This document shows positions 23,776-32,852 of a stretch of DNA of 64,000 nucleotides, one piece after another (the first letter of the stretch is position 1; the number at the start of each line of letters is the position of its first letter). The stretch is from Pseudomonas oryzihabitans (GTDB lineage: Bacteria; Pseudomonadota; Gammaproteobacteria; Pseudomonadales; Pseudomonadaceae). The translations under genes were made by a program, and so were the position numbers. The DNA lies in NCBI RefSeq assembly GCF_006384975.1, contig NZ_CP021645.1, positions 896,001-960,000 of the forward strand. The letters run 5' to 3'. The notes under the pieces were generated by a model. That model made no database searches and was not told where the DNA came from. It worked only from the letters and a program-made list of their open reading frames with translations.

Positions 23776-23804
23776 CGTCATTCCTCGCAGTCGTGAACGG
23801 CAGG

Positions 23805-24494
23805 CTAGGCACGCAGGGCGGTCTGATGCGCATGCACCAGATCGGCGAGACTCGCGTACTCGCATCGCGTGCCATCCAGGGCCTGCCGCGAAAGGTTCCA
23901 GGGCCGCGAGCGATCACGGCGCAAGGTACACAGTGGAAAATCCACCAGGGGGTTCCAGGGGTCGTCCGGTTCGCTGCCGCGTACCGGCAACAGATCCTCG
24001 CGCGCCAAGCCCAGCTCTTCGAGGGTGGTATCCAGCGCCAGGCGCAGATCACCACCCCGATTGGGTACCACGGCGGCGAAGACGTCTGGCAACCGCGCCG
24101 TGACCGCTGCGGCTTCGCTGTCATCGGGCGAGGCCAGCAACACCAACCGATAGAACTTGCTCAGGTACTGCAGCGCGCCCGGCGCATCCTCGAACACCGG
24201 CCAGCACGTCGTGGCGTTTCCAAAGGCCACGCTGGCATCCAGGTCAGCGTCCTGCTGCAACTCCTGCGCCAGGCGCTGGTGGATGCGCAGGTGCAGGCTG
24301 GCCTGGCTGGCGGCGGGAGCCGCCTCGCGCAACTCGCGGGCCAGGCGGTGATAGCTGCCGAGCAGCCAGTCGGGATGGGTGCTGAGGCCAGCCTGCGCCA
24401 CTATGGGGCGCAGGGCTTCCAGGATGCCCCCTTCACGATCGATAAGGGTGCCGTAGCAGGAAAAGCCAATGGCTTGGTAGCGCGTTATTCTCAT
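23805..24494 (-). CDS. HAD-superfamily hydrolase-like protein with altered nucleophile motif
   Basis: This 229-residue protein resembles 2-haloacid dehalogenase-type HAD proteins: motif I region FSCYGTLID at residues 11-19, an all-helical cap, motif II region VLLASPDD near 120, and GDLRLALDTTLEELGL near 150. In active HAD enzymes motif I is DxYGTL with the first Asp as nucleophile. Here that position is Ser (codon TCC), so phosphatase or dehalogenase chemistry is doubtful. It lies between the Lrp regulator and gabT on the same strand, 70 bp after gabT, and is likely co-transcribed with it. Function is unknown. Confidence 0.72.
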   Translation of the reverse strand: MRITRYQAIGFSCYGTLIDREGGILEALRPIVAQAGLSTHPDWLLGSYHRLARELREAAPAASQASLHLRIHQRLAQELQQDADLDASVAFGNATTCWPVFEDAPGALQYLSKFYRLVLLASPDDSEAAAVTARLPDVFAAVVPNRGGDLRLALDTTLEELGLAREDLLPVRGSEPDDPWNPLVDFPLCTLRRDRSRPWNLSRQALDGTRCEYASLADLVHAHQTALRA

Positions 24495-24564
24495 GATCGG
24501 TTTCCCCTGGGCGCCGCTCCGGTGGGTCCTGGCGGCGTTGCGTTCGACCTCCGTGAACAGCTTC

Positions 24565-25854
24565 TCAGGCGCCGGCCTGGGCGAGGGCCTGGCCGAACAT
24601 CTGCAAGGCTTCGGCCAGTTGTGTCTCGGTGGTGGTGAGCGGAGCCAGGAAGCGAATGACGTTACGCTCCACCCCGCATTTGATCACCAGTAGCCCGGCC
24701 TGGCGGGCGCCGTCGATCACCTGCTGGGCGAGGGTGGCATCGGGGCTGTGACCGTCCGCGCCGACCAGCTCCACCGCCAACATGAAGCCGCGACCGCGGA
24801 CCTCGCCGATGCGCGGATGGCGGTTCTGTAAGTCGAGCAGACCGCTGCGCAGTTGCTCGCCGAGAGCTACGCCGCGGGCGACCAGCTCTTCTTCCTCGAA
24901 GATGTCCAGCACCGCCAGGGCTGCGGCGCAGGCCAGGGCGTTGCCGCCGTAGGTGCCGCCGAGGCCACCGGGTTGGGGCGCGTCCATGATGGCCGCGCGG
25001 CCGACCACGCCGGAGAGCGGTAGACCGCCCGCCAGGCTCTTGGCCACCGTCACCAGGTCGGGCTGGATACCGGTCTGCTGGAAGGCGAAGAGGCTGCCGG
25101 TACGGCCGAAGCCGGTCTGGATCTCGTCGGCGATGAGCACGATGCCGTGCTGGTCGCACAGGGCGCGCAGCGCCTGGAGGAATTCCACCGGCGCCGGGCG
25201 GAAGCCGCCGTCGCCCTGCACCGGCTCGATCAGGATGGCGGCGACCTGATCGGGGGCGATCTGGGTGGCGAACACTTCGCGCAGGCCGGCCAGCGCCTGT
25301 TGGGTATCCAGGCCGCGGAAGGCATCGGGGTAGGGCGCATGATGGATGTCGGCGGGGAAGGGGCCGAAGTTCTGCTTGTAGGGCTGGGCGAAGCCGGTCA
25401 GGGTGACGCCCAGCAGGGTGCGGCCGTGGAAGCCGCCGCGGAAGGCGATCACGCCCGGCCGCTTGGTATGGGCGCGGGCGATCTTGATGGCGTTCTCCAC
25501 CGCTTCGGCACCCGAGGTGAGCAGCAGCGTCTTGTAGGCTTCGCCGTTGCCGATCAGGGTGTTGAGGCGGCTGGCCAGTTCCAGGTAGGGCTCGTAGGCC
25601 ATCACCTGGAAACTGGCGTGGGAGATTTCTCCGACCTGGCGGCGCACGGCCTCCACCACCCGTGGATGGTTGTGGCCGACGTTGAGCACGCCGATGCCGC
25701 CGACGAAGTCGAGGTAGCGGCGACCGTCCACGTCCCAGATTTCGCTGCCCTGGGCGCGAGCCACCACGACAGGATGGGCGGTGACGATACCGCGGGGCAC
25801 GCTCTGTTCGCGATGACCCAAGAGGCGATCGGTGGCTTTGGCAGCGGAATTCAT
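24565..25854 (-). CDS. gabT: 4-Aminobutyrate aminotransferase
   Basis: A 429-residue class III PLP-dependent aminotransferase that moves the amino group of GABA to 2-oxoglutarate, giving succinate semialdehyde. Family marks are LDFVGGIGVLNVGHNHP near the N-terminus, LLTSGAEAVENAIKIAR at the phosphate site, AFRGGFHGRT, LIADEIQTGFGRTG with the PLP-binding Asp, and TVAKSLAGGLPLSG with the Schiff-base Lys near residue 270. Length matches GabT. It is encoded 141 bp downstream of gabD on the same strand, the usual gabDT pairing. Related enzymes use 5-aminovalerate or other omega-amino acids, so some breadth of substrate is possible. Confidence 0.92.
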   Translation of the reverse strand: MNSAAKATDRLLGHREQSVPRGIVTAHPVVVARAQGSEIWDVDGRRYLDFVGGIGVLNVGHNHPRVVEAVRRQVGEISHASFQVMAYEPYLELASRLNTLIGNGEAYKTLLLTSGAEAVENAIKIARAHTKRPGVIAFRGGFHGRTLLGVTLTGFAQPYKQNFGPFPADIHHAPYPDAFRGLDTQQALAGLREVFATQIAPDQVAAILIEPVQGDGGFRPAPVEFLQALRALCDQHGIVLIADEIQTGFGRTGSLFAFQQTGIQPDLVTVAKSLAGGLPLSGVVGRAAIMDAPQPGGLGGTYGGNALACAAALAVLDIFEEEELVARGVALGEQLRSGLLDLQNRHPRIGEVRGRGFMLAVELVGADGHSPDATLAQQVIDGARQAGLLVIKCGVERNVIRFLAPLTTTETQLAEALQMFGQALAQAGA

Positions 25855-25995
25855 GCAGCTATCTCCAGGCAGGGGCGAGGCTTTCAGCCTACGCAGACAG
25901 CGGGGTCGGTAACGCTGAAGTTGCCGGCCCTGGCATCGTGATCGACTGTTTTGGTCCGGGGTAGCGGCATTTTCGGTTGTCCACCGTCAGGGGTT

Positions 25996-27459
25996 TTAAT
26001 CGAGCCCGCCGAGGTGCCAGGCCTTAACCTCCAGGTACTCATCCAGCCCCAGGTGCGAACCTTCGCGACCCAGTCCGGACTGCTTCACGCCGCCGAAGGG
26101 GGCGACCTCCATGGAGAGGGTGCCGGTATTGAGCGCCACCATGCCGAACTCCAGGCGCTCACCCACTCGCCAGGCGCGACGCAGGTCCTGGGTGTAGTAG
26201 TAGGCGCCGAGGCCGTAGGGCGTGGCATTGGCCAGGGCCAAGGCTTCGGCTTCGTCACGGAAGCGGAACAGCGGCGCCACCGGGCCGAAGGTTTCCTCGC
26301 GCGCCAGCAGCATGTCGGCCGTGGCACCGGTGAGCACCGTGGGGGCGACGAACTGGTCGCGGCCGCTGGGCGGGCCACCGAATAGGGCCTTGGCGCCCTG
26401 GGTCAGGGCGTCGTCGATATGGCGGGCGACCTTGTCCACCGCCAGGCGATTGATCAGCGGGCCAAGGGTCACTCCGGCCTCCAGGCCGTTACCTACCTTG
26501 AACTTGGCCACCTCGGCGGCCAGGCGTTCGGCGAAGCGGTCGTGGATACCGTCCTGGACCAGGATGCGATTGGCGCAGACGCAGGTCTGACCGGCATTGC
26601 GGAACTTGCTTTGCAGTACCCCGGCGATGGCGAGGTCCAGGTCGGCGTCATCGAAGACGATGAAGGGGGCATTGCCACCCAGCTCCATGCTGGTGCGCTT
26701 CACCGTGGCCGCGCACTGGGCCAGCAGCAGCTGGCCGATCCGCGTAGAGCCGGTGAAGGACAGCTTGCGTACCGCCGGATTGCCCGTCAGTTCGCCACCG
26801 ATGCCGACGGGCAGGCCGGTAAGGACGTTGAACACGCCGGGCGGAAAGCCCGCGCGTTCGGCCAGTTCGGCCAGCGCCAGGGCCGACAGCGGGGTGAGAT
26901 CCGAGGGCTTGACCACCACCGGGCAGCCGGCAGCCAGCGCCGGCGCAGCCTTGCGGGTGATCATGGCATTGGGGAAGTTCCACGGGGTGATGGCGGCGGC
27001 CACGCCCACCGGCTGCTTGAGCACCAGCACCCGGCGGTCCCGGGCGGGGGCAGGCAGGATATCGCCATAGCTGCGCCGGGCTTCTTCGGCGAACCATTTG
27101 ACGAAGCTGGCGCCATAGGCGATCTCGCCGCGCGCCTCGGCCAGCGGCTTGCCCTGTTCCAGGGTCATGAGCAGGGCCAGGTCGTCCTGGTTTTCCAGCA
27201 TCAGCGCGTGCCAGCGCTCCAGCAGCGCCGCGCGTTCGGCCGCGGGACGCTCGCGCCAGGCGGGCCAGGCCGCTTCCGCGGCGGCGATGGCGCGGGCGGT
27301 TTCCGCGGCTTCCAGGGCCGCGACCTGGGCGATCACCGCGCCGGTGGCGGGGTTTTCCACGGCGAAGGTGGCGCCGTTATCGGCACTTATCCAGTGGCCA
27401 TCGACATAGGCCGATTGTTTGAACAGGCGAGGATCACGCAGATCGAGGTGCAGCGGCAT
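25996..27459 (-). CDS. gabD: Succinate-semialdehyde dehydrogenase, NAD(P)-dependent
   Basis: A 487-residue aldehyde dehydrogenase that oxidises succinate semialdehyde from GabT to succinate. Visible are the cofactor region (GVAAAITPWNFPNAMITRK, FTGSTRIGQLL), the catalytic Glu motif MELGGNAPFIVFDDAD, the catalytic Cys in NAGQTCVCANR near residue 290, and the closing GGVKQSGLGREG. The AGQTCVCANR form and length are typical of GabD. It is the first gene before gabT on the minus strand. The initiator lies after a GGAGCGCC segment. Glutarate-semialdehyde dehydrogenases are close relatives and cannot be excluded by sequence alone. Confidence 0.92.
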   Translation of the reverse strand: MPLHLDLRDPRLFKQSAYVDGHWISADNGATFAVENPATGAVIAQVAALEAAETARAIAAAEAAWPAWRERPAAERAALLERWHALMLENQDDLALLMTLEQGKPLAEARGEIAYGASFVKWFAEEARRSYGDILPAPARDRRVLVLKQPVGVAAAITPWNFPNAMITRKAAPALAAGCPVVVKPSDLTPLSALALAELAERAGFPPGVFNVLTGLPVGIGGELTGNPAVRKLSFTGSTRIGQLLLAQCAATVKRTSMELGGNAPFIVFDDADLDLAIAGVLQSKFRNAGQTCVCANRILVQDGIHDRFAERLAAEVAKFKVGNGLEAGVTLGPLINRLAVDKVARHIDDALTQGAKALFGGPPSGRDQFVAPTVLTGATADMLLAREETFGPVAPLFRFRDEAEALALANATPYGLGAYYYTQDLRRAWRVGERLEFGMVALNTGTLSMEVAPFGGVKQSGLGREGSHLGLDEYLEVKAWHLGGLD

Positions 27460-27598
27460 GGTGGCGCTCCCAGTGGCAGGTCAGGCCCTGAGTCTAGGGA
27501 GGCGCAGCGGTGGCGAATGCCGAATTCGACGGGCCCGAGCGCCCGCGCAACGCGTTCGTCTCGCTGTGGCCGCAGTTTGTGCGGAAGGTTTGCATCGA

Positions 27599-27634
27599 TC
27601 CGCCAGGCTAGCTGGTAACCACGAGCCTGGCGGA
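27599..27634. terminator. Hairpin upstream of gabD
   Basis: A perfect 11-bp inverted repeat (TCCGCCAGGCT / AGCCTGGCGGA) encloses a 14-base loop. It lies in the 271-bp gap between the ProQ-like gene and gabD, both on the minus strand. No clear T-run follows on either side, so it may be a terminator-like or repeat-derived structure. Nothing else is recognisable in this gap. Confidence 0.5.
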
Positions 27635-27730
27635 TTGACGTCAGTGAAAAGCGCGACCGGAAGGCCGTAGCGCTACAGCGGCCGCCGGGTTCAGGCGCTG
27701 GCGCCTGCCCGGCTTGCGCGGGAGGCGGGG

Positions 27731-28285
27731 TTATTGAGCCGATTCCGCCTGGGGGGCGTCGCTGGTCTCGACTGGCTTTTCCTTCGCAGGTGCCTTGTCG
27801 CGGCGGGCTTGTGCCCGTTGCCGCCGGGCCTGGCGCGCGGCATGCAGCGCCTGCGAAGCGGTGACGACGCCGGCCGGCTGACCGTTCAGGTCGAGACGGG
27901 GCGCATTCTCCTTCATGCTCGCCCAGTATCTGTGACCCTGGCACCAGGCCGCGATGCCGAGCTTGAGCTGCTCGATGGACAGGCCGAGCGATCCCAGGTG
28001 CTGCTCGGCATCCTTGAGGATGCCTTCCTTCAAGGGCACCTTGGGCGCCGGATTGACCGGGAAGGCTAGCGGAAAATGCTTCTGCAGGGCGCGAATGGCA
28101 TTGAAAGCCGCTTCCTGCTCGGGAGTCCTGGCTTCGCGCGGCGGCTTCTGCGGCTTCTGAGGCTTTTGCGCCTTCTGAGACTTCTGCGGAGGTTGCTGCT
28201 TGGCAGCAGGTTGCAGCTGCGCCTTTTCGGCGCGGAGCCGGTCGCGAAGCTCGGCTAGTTGTTCAAAACCCATTGTGTAGCTCAT
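27731..28285 (-). CDS. ProQ/FinO-domain RNA-binding protein
   Basis: This 184-residue protein begins at ATG 28285; ATG 28273 (GFEQLAEL) is an alternative and neither has a strong ribosome-binding site. An N-terminal helix is followed by a low-complexity linker of Pro, Gln and Lys (QKAQKPQKPQKPPREA). The ProQ/FinO core comes next: AIRALQKHFPLAFP, PLKEGILKDA, GLSIEQLKLGIAAWCQGHRYW and APRLDLNGQPAGVVT. The C-terminus is Arg/Lys-rich. Such proteins bind structured RNAs and act as RNA chaperones. The domain order, with the linker before the core, differs from E. coli ProQ. Confidence 0.85.
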   Translation of the reverse strand: MSYTMGFEQLAELRDRLRAEKAQLQPAAKQQPPQKSQKAQKPQKPQKPPREARTPEQEAAFNAIRALQKHFPLAFPVNPAPKVPLKEGILKDAEQHLGSLGLSIEQLKLGIAAWCQGHRYWASMKENAPRLDLNGQPAGVVTASQALHAARQARRQRAQARRDKAPAKEKPVETSDAPQAESAQ

Positions 28286-28361
28286 CGGTAGCGGATTTGG
28301 TCGGGCGTGAGGGTACCTCAAGCCGCGCCTTTGCACAGCCTCGGGCTGCCTTGAACTTCGA

Positions 28362-29267
28362 TCAGCCGACGAAGCCTCTGCCCAATAGCGGGTCGCTCCG
28401 CAGACTGGCCACCGCCAGCTCGACAAAGGCGCGGACCTTGGCCGCCGCCTGGCGACCTTCCGGATAGACCAGGTGCACCGGCAGCGGGGAGTCCTCATGG
28501 TCTTCGAGCACGATCCGCAAGGCGCCCTCGGCCAGCGCCGGGGCGATCTGGTAGTGCAGCGCCCGGGTGAGGCCCCAGCCGGCCTTGGCCGCGGTGATGG
28601 CGGCCTCGTTGGTGTTGCACTGCAGCAGCGGATCGACCACCACCCGTTGCCCCCGGGCGAAGCGCCATTCCGGCGAGGCCCAGGCGCCCTGGCTGGCGAG
28701 GATGCGATGGTCCCGCAGCGCCGCGGGAGTGGTGGGTGTGCCCTCTGCCTCCAGATAAGCGGGCGAGGCGCAGACCACCCGCCGCATGCGGCCGACCTGG
28801 ATCGCGGTGAAGCCGGAATCCGGTAGCTGGCCGATACGCAAGGCGACGTCCAGCCCCTCGTCCAGCAGATTCACCTGGCGATCGACGAACAGGGTGCGCA
28901 CCCGCATCTGCGGATGGCGCCCCAGGAACTCCAGCACCAGGGGCAGCACGTGCAGTTGGCCGAAGAGCACCGGTGCGGTGATCGCCAGGGTGCCGGATGG
29001 CTTGGCCTGGTGCCCGGCCGCGGCCAATTCCGCTTCGGCGATCTCGTCGAGGATGCGGCGGCAATCCTGCAGATAGCGGACGCCGGCTTCGGTAGGCTTC
29101 ACCGAGCGGGTGGTGCGCACCAGCAGCCGGGCGCCGATGAGGTCTTCCAGGCCGGCGACCATGCGGGTCACCGCCGGCGCGCTCAGGTGTAGCTCGCGGG
29201 CGGTGCGGGCGAAACTCTGGGTTTCGGCGACCTTCACGAACACGCGCATTGCCTGCCAACGATCCAT
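28362..29267 (-). CDS. LysR family transcriptional regulator
   Basis: A 301-residue regulator starting at ATG 29267 (MDRWQAMRVF) with GGCGAGGC upstream. The N-terminal winged helix reads MRVFVKVAETQSFARTAREL then LSAPAVTRMVAGLEDLIGAR, and the LysR substrate domain fills the rest. It has the features of the large pseudomonad subgroup that begins MDR and acts on nearby oxidoreductase genes. It is 62 bp downstream of the flavin/iron-sulfur oxidoreductase on the same strand, which may be its target. Effector unknown. Confidence 0.88.
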   Translation of the reverse strand: MDRWQAMRVFVKVAETQSFARTARELHLSAPAVTRMVAGLEDLIGARLLVRTTRSVKPTEAGVRYLQDCRRILDEIAEAELAAAGHQAKPSGTLAITAPVLFGQLHVLPLVLEFLGRHPQMRVRTLFVDRQVNLLDEGLDVALRIGQLPDSGFTAIQVGRMRRVVCASPAYLEAEGTPTTPAALRDHRILASQGAWASPEWRFARGQRVVVDPLLQCNTNEAAITAAKAGWGLTRALHYQIAPALAEGALRIVLEDHEDSPLPVHLVYPEGRQAAAKVRAFVELAVASLRSDPLLGRGFVG

Positions 29268-29329
29268 CTGCCTCGCCACCCTGGGCTGCCGACCAGGCTG
29301 CATGGTAGCCAACTTCACAACCCTGAGGA

Positions 29330-31384
29330 CTAAAGATCGAGTTCCAGGCGCGTACTGCCGGCAGCCGGTACCGCGCCGCACAACAGGGCTTCGCCCTCGG
29401 CGACGGCGGCCGCCGGTTCCCGGGGATAGGTGACCGCACCGCTCAAGACTCGGGTTCGGCAAGTGCCGCAGTGGCCTGCACGACAACTGAAGGCCGGGGC
29501 GAGGCCGCGGGCTTCGGCCAGCTCCAGCAAGGAGCCCGCAGCGGGCGTCCAGCGGGCTTCCTTGAGTGACTCGGTGAAAATCACCGGTACGGTTTCCGTT
29601 GCGGCGGGTGGCCGCGCGGGTACCACCGCACCCGCGGGCAGGCTGCGTTGCAGCGCAGCCGGGCCGAAGGCTTCCGCGTGGATACGGGCATCTTCGATGC
29701 CGTAGCCGCGCAGGCCGTCGTACAGCGCCTGGGTGAAGGCTGCCGGGCCACACAGGTAGAAGGCGTGATCGCCGAAGGGCAGGAAACGGGCGAGCACCTG
29801 CATGTCGATCCGCCCGGCCACCTCGTAGTCGACGCCCGCCACGGCGTCCTGGGTATCGCTCAGCGCCCGGACCACCTGGATCGCGCCACCGGCGGCGGCC
29901 ACCAGCTCGGCGAGTTCCGCGTCGAAGGCCCGCTCGGCCTTGCGACGGGCGCCGTAGAAGAGGACGACCGGACGAAAGCGTTGGGTACGGCGCCCTTCAT
30001 GGACCAGGTGCCGCAGCATCGCCAGCAGCGGGGTGATGCCGATCCCCCCGGCCAGCAGCACCAGGGAGTGATTCCCGGACGCCGCCAGGGCGAAGTCGCC
30101 GGCCGGCAGCCGGGTATCCAGCAGGTCACCCTCGCGCAGCTGGTCATGCAGCCAGCCGGACACCCGGCCCTCGCGCTTGACGCTGATGCGGTAGTGGCCA
30201 TCGGCGGGCGCGTTGGACAGGCTATAGCTACGCAGCAGCGGGGGCTGGCCCTCATCCGGGCTGATGCGCAGCGGCAGGAACTGGCCCGCCTGGGCGGGTA
30301 CCAGGTCGGCGCCATCCATGGCGGCCAGATGAAAAGAGCGGATGCTGGCGCTTTCTTCGACGATGCGCGCGACCCGCAGCGACTGCCAGCGGTTGCCGCG
30401 CTCGAGGGCCTGGAGACGGGCGCGGGCCTGCGGCCAACTGCCGGTCAGCTGCACGCTGTCTGCCTCCTCGTCGGGGTGCGCCGTCCAGCTTAGGGCAAGG
30501 GCGGCGCGGCGCCGTACCAGCCGCTGCGGGCGGAAGCTCCAGAGCCGCTCGGCACCGGAGAAGGCGGCGATCTCGGGCGAGTCGAACAACACCTCGGCGG
30601 TACCGCTCAGCTGCAGCAGCTCGCCGCTCTGGTAATCCACGAACAGTAGGCCGGCCTGGCCGTTGAGGACGATATTGCCCAGGGTGTTGAAGAACAGGTT
30701 GCCGTTGAAGTCGGGAATGGTCAGCAGCCCGTCCCCGTCCACCCGGACGAAGCCCGGCTTGCCGCCGCGATGGGAGACGTCCACCCGGCGTTGACCCTCC
30801 TGTTCCGCGTAGGAGGCGACGAAAAAGGTATTGGCGCCCTCGATCAGCCGTCGCGCGTCGTCATCCAGGCTCGTGAGGTGTTCGGCGGGCGGGACGGGCA
30901 GCGTGTCTGGTTCAGCGGGGAGGTGTAGGTCGCGCGGTTGGATGTAGCGTGGGCAATTGCCGAAGCTCTGATCGACCGCCAGGTGAAAACCCTGGGGAGT
31001 CATGCCGATCACGCCGTTGACGCGATTGCGCCGCCGGCTGTGCAGCTCGATGCCCAGCAGGCCCACCGCCGCGCCGTCGACCAGTCCTGGCCCGGCTGGA
31101 TCGTCGACCGGCAGCGTGGCGGTGATCTCCAATCGAGTCGGGGTCGGCGCGGCGACGAAGCCCGGTGGGCCTTCCAGGATCGTCGCCCAAGCCAGGCCCG
31201 CCGCGTCCACGCTGCCCAGTACCAGGAAGGGCAACTGTTGGTAGAAGGCGCGGTGCTGATCGGGCATGAAGGAGCGGATCACCCGCGGGCCGACCTCGGC
31301 CATCCGCTGGCGGACACCGACGCGCTCCTGGATGAGGGTTTCTCCCGGGTGCCAGGTGGGCAGGGTGGTCAAGGACTCGTTCAT
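29330..31384 (-). CDS. Three-domain oxidoreductase: PNPOx-like split barrel, ferredoxin reductase and 2Fe-2S ferredoxin
   Basis: This 684-residue protein joins three modules. Residues 1-320 form an FMN-binding split-barrel (pyridoxamine-phosphate-oxidase-like) unit with NRVNGVIGMTP and IPDFNGNLFFNTLGNI. Residues 335-580 form an FAD/NAD(P) reductase with the FAD motif LLRSYSLSNAP, the glycine-rich GGIGITPLLAM and the YLCGPAAF ending. Residues 595-684 form a plant-type ferredoxin with FSCRAGHCGTCRTRV and a final LLC, giving the Cys-x4-Cys-x2-Cys...Cys cluster ligands. Electrons from NAD(P)H should pass to the barrel, but the substrate is unknown. A glutathione S-transferase is directly upstream and a LysR gene downstream, suggesting a stress or xenobiotic role. 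Confidence 0.85.
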   Translation of the reverse strand: MNESLTTLPTWHPGETLIQERVGVRQRMAEVGPRVIRSFMPDQHRAFYQQLPFLVLGSVDAAGLAWATILEGPPGFVAAPTPTRLEITATLPVDDPAGPGLVDGAAVGLLGIELHSRRRNRVNGVIGMTPQGFHLAVDQSFGNCPRYIQPRDLHLPAEPDTLPVPPAEHLTSLDDDARRLIEGANTFFVASYAEQEGQRRVDVSHRGGKPGFVRVDGDGLLTIPDFNGNLFFNTLGNIVLNGQAGLLFVDYQSGELLQLSGTAEVLFDSPEIAAFSGAERLWSFRPQRLVRRRAALALSWTAHPDEEADSVQLTGSWPQARARLQALERGNRWQSLRVARIVEESASIRSFHLAAMDGADLVPAQAGQFLPLRISPDEGQPPLLRSYSLSNAPADGHYRISVKREGRVSGWLHDQLREGDLLDTRLPAGDFALAASGNHSLVLLAGGIGITPLLAMLRHLVHEGRRTQRFRPVVLFYGARRKAERAFDAELAELVAAAGGAIQVVRALSDTQDAVAGVDYEVAGRIDMQVLARFLPFGDHAFYLCGPAAFTQALYDGLRGYGIEDARIHAEAFGPAALQRSLPAGAVVPARPPAATETVPVIFTESLKEARWTPAAGSLLELAEARGLAPAFSCRAGHCGTCRTRVLSGAVTYPREPAAAVAEGEALLCGAVPAAGSTRLELDL

Positions 31385-31429
31385 CGATGGTGCTCCTCGC
31401 GGTGGAGAGGGGGCGTGGCCCGGCGTTCG

Positions 31430-32041
31430 TCAGCTACGCAGACCGGCGGCCGTCTGCGGAAAGGGGACGAAGCCCGGCAAGGCCTCCACCCGTTGCAGGA
31501 AGGCGCGCACCGCCGCATAGGGCGCCAGATCGACGTTGCCCTCCGGCGCTCCGGCGAGATAGCTGTAGAGAGCCACGTCGGCCAGGGTGGGATGGTCGGC
31601 GGCCAGCCAGTCGCGGGTGGCCAAATGACTTTCCAGGCGTTGCAGCAGTACCTGGGCGCGGGCGATGACTTCCCTCGCATCGAGCGGGGCGCCGAATACC
31701 GTGATCAGGCGCGCCGCCGCCGGACCATAGGCCAGTTCGCCAGCGGCTACCGACAGCCAGCGCTGTACCGCCGCGGCGCCGGCGGCGCCTTCCGGCAGCC
31801 AGTCGGTGCGGCCCAGTTTCTTCGCCAGGTAGACGAGAATGGCGTTCGAATCGGTGATGACCAAGCCGTCGTCCTCCAGCACCGGCACCTGGCCAAAGGG
31901 ATTGAGCGCGAGAAAGGCCGGCGAGCGGTGTTCACCGGCGGCGAGATCGACCTCCACCAGCTCGGGCGCAAGGCCCAGCAGGGAAGCGAACAGCACGGCG
32001 CGATGAGCATGACCGGATAGCGGATGGTGATAGATCTTCAT
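31430..32041 (-). CDS. Glutathione S-transferase family protein
   Basis: A 203-residue cytosolic GST. The thioredoxin-like half has [24 protein letters not shown], the cis-Pro glutathione site [26 protein letters not shown] split as usual, and the helical half has [21 protein letters not shown], the N-capping box of GSTs. It conjugates glutathione to electrophiles or reduces peroxides. It precedes the oxidoreductase gene by 45 bp on the same strand, so the two are probably one transcription unit. Confidence 0.88.
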   Translation of the reverse strand: MKIYHHPLSGHAHRAVLFASLLGLAPELVEVDLAAGEHRSPAFLALNPFGQVPVLEDDGLVITDSNAILVYLAKKLGRTDWLPEGAAGAAAVQRWLSVAAGELAYGPAAARLITVFGAPLDAREVIARAQVLLQRLESHLATRDWLAADHPTLADVALYSYLAGAPEGNVDLAPYAAVRAFLQRVEALPGFVPFPQTAAGLRS

Positions 32042-32186
32042 GATGCAGCTCCTGGCAGGTAGCGGGCCGGGGATGGTCCCGCTGGGTGCTACCAGCTTGG
32101 GAGCTAATGGGTATTGCGGGAATGGGCGTTCTCGTCAGTTCTTTATTCCGCAAACTGGAAGGATGCGGCAGGCGGTACTTCTCGCC

Positions 32187-32852
32187 TCAGCGACAGGCCG
32201 CGATGGCCAGGGTGGCGGCGGCGGTGCGGGTTTCCACGCCGAGCTTCACATAGACGTGTTCCAGGTGCTTGTTCACCGTCCGCGGTGAGAGGCCGAGGAT
32301 GTCGCCGATGTCGCGGTTGGTCTTGCCGCAGGCCACCCAGTGCAGCACCTCGACCTCGCGGCCGGTCAGTTGGTAGCGGCTGCTGAGGGGCGCGAGGTCC
32401 AGCGCGGTCCTGGCCTGGGGCCGGCTCACCGGCAGGCTCCTGGCCGCCTGGAGTTCGCGGGCCGTGCGCAGGTGGGCGGCCACCCGTGCCAGCACCTCGT
32501 CGGTCTTCAGCGGCTTGGTGACGTAGTCGATGCCGCCCGCGGCGAAGGCCTCCACCACATGTTCGCTCTCGGTCAGGGCGGTCATGAACAGCACCGGGAT
32601 GTCGGCCAGTTCGGCCTGGGCCTTGATCCGCCGGCAAGTCTCGAAGCCGTCCAGGCCAGGCATCACCGCATCGAGCAGCACCACGTCTGGCCGCCGGCGC
32701 TGCATGCGTTCCAGGGCGCTGGCCCCGTCCATGGCCACCAGCACCATGTAGCCGCTGGCGTCCAGCGCATCGGAGAGCAGCGCGAGGTTGTCGGGGGTGT
32801 CATCGACGATCAGCACGACGCCGGCGGGAGCGGGCTGTAGGACGGCATTCAT
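32187..32852 (-). CDS. LuxR-type response regulator, partner of the NCS1-linked kinase
   Basis: A 221-residue two-domain regulator. The receiver has VVLIVDDTPDN and the phospho-acceptor D61 in DVVLLDAVMPGLDG, plus the conserved YVTKPLK. The LuxR/FixJ helix-turn-helix reads LTGREVEVLHWVACGKTNRD, IGDILGLSPRTVNKHLEHVY. ATG 32852 overlaps the stop of the hybrid kinase gene by four bases, so the two are translationally coupled and form one phosphorelay. Likely targets are urtA and fmdA, whose promoters share a palindromic motif (36400-36437 and 51035-51050); this link is inferred, not shown. Confidence 0.88.
   Translation of the reverse strand: MNAVLQPAPAGVVLIVDDTPDNLALLSDALDASGYMVLVAMDGASALERMQRRRPDVVLLDAVMPGLDGFETCRRIKAQAELADIPVLFMTALTESEHVVEAFAAGGIDYVTKPLKTDEVLARVAAHLRTARELQAARSLPVSRPQARTALDLAPLSSRYQLTGREVEVLHWVACGKTNRDIGDILGLSPRTVNKHLEHVYVKLGVETRTAAATLAIAACR

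Noticed and set aside
25147..27618. Long plus-strand frames opposite gabT and gabD
   Set aside because: gabT and gabD are unambiguous on the minus strand; the opposite frames have biased Gly/Ala/Gln composition only.
28362..29753. Longer start for the LysR regulator (463 codons)
   Set aside because: The extension has no LysR homology and overlaps the oxidoreductase gene; ATG 29267 has a ribosome-binding site and the normal MDRW start.
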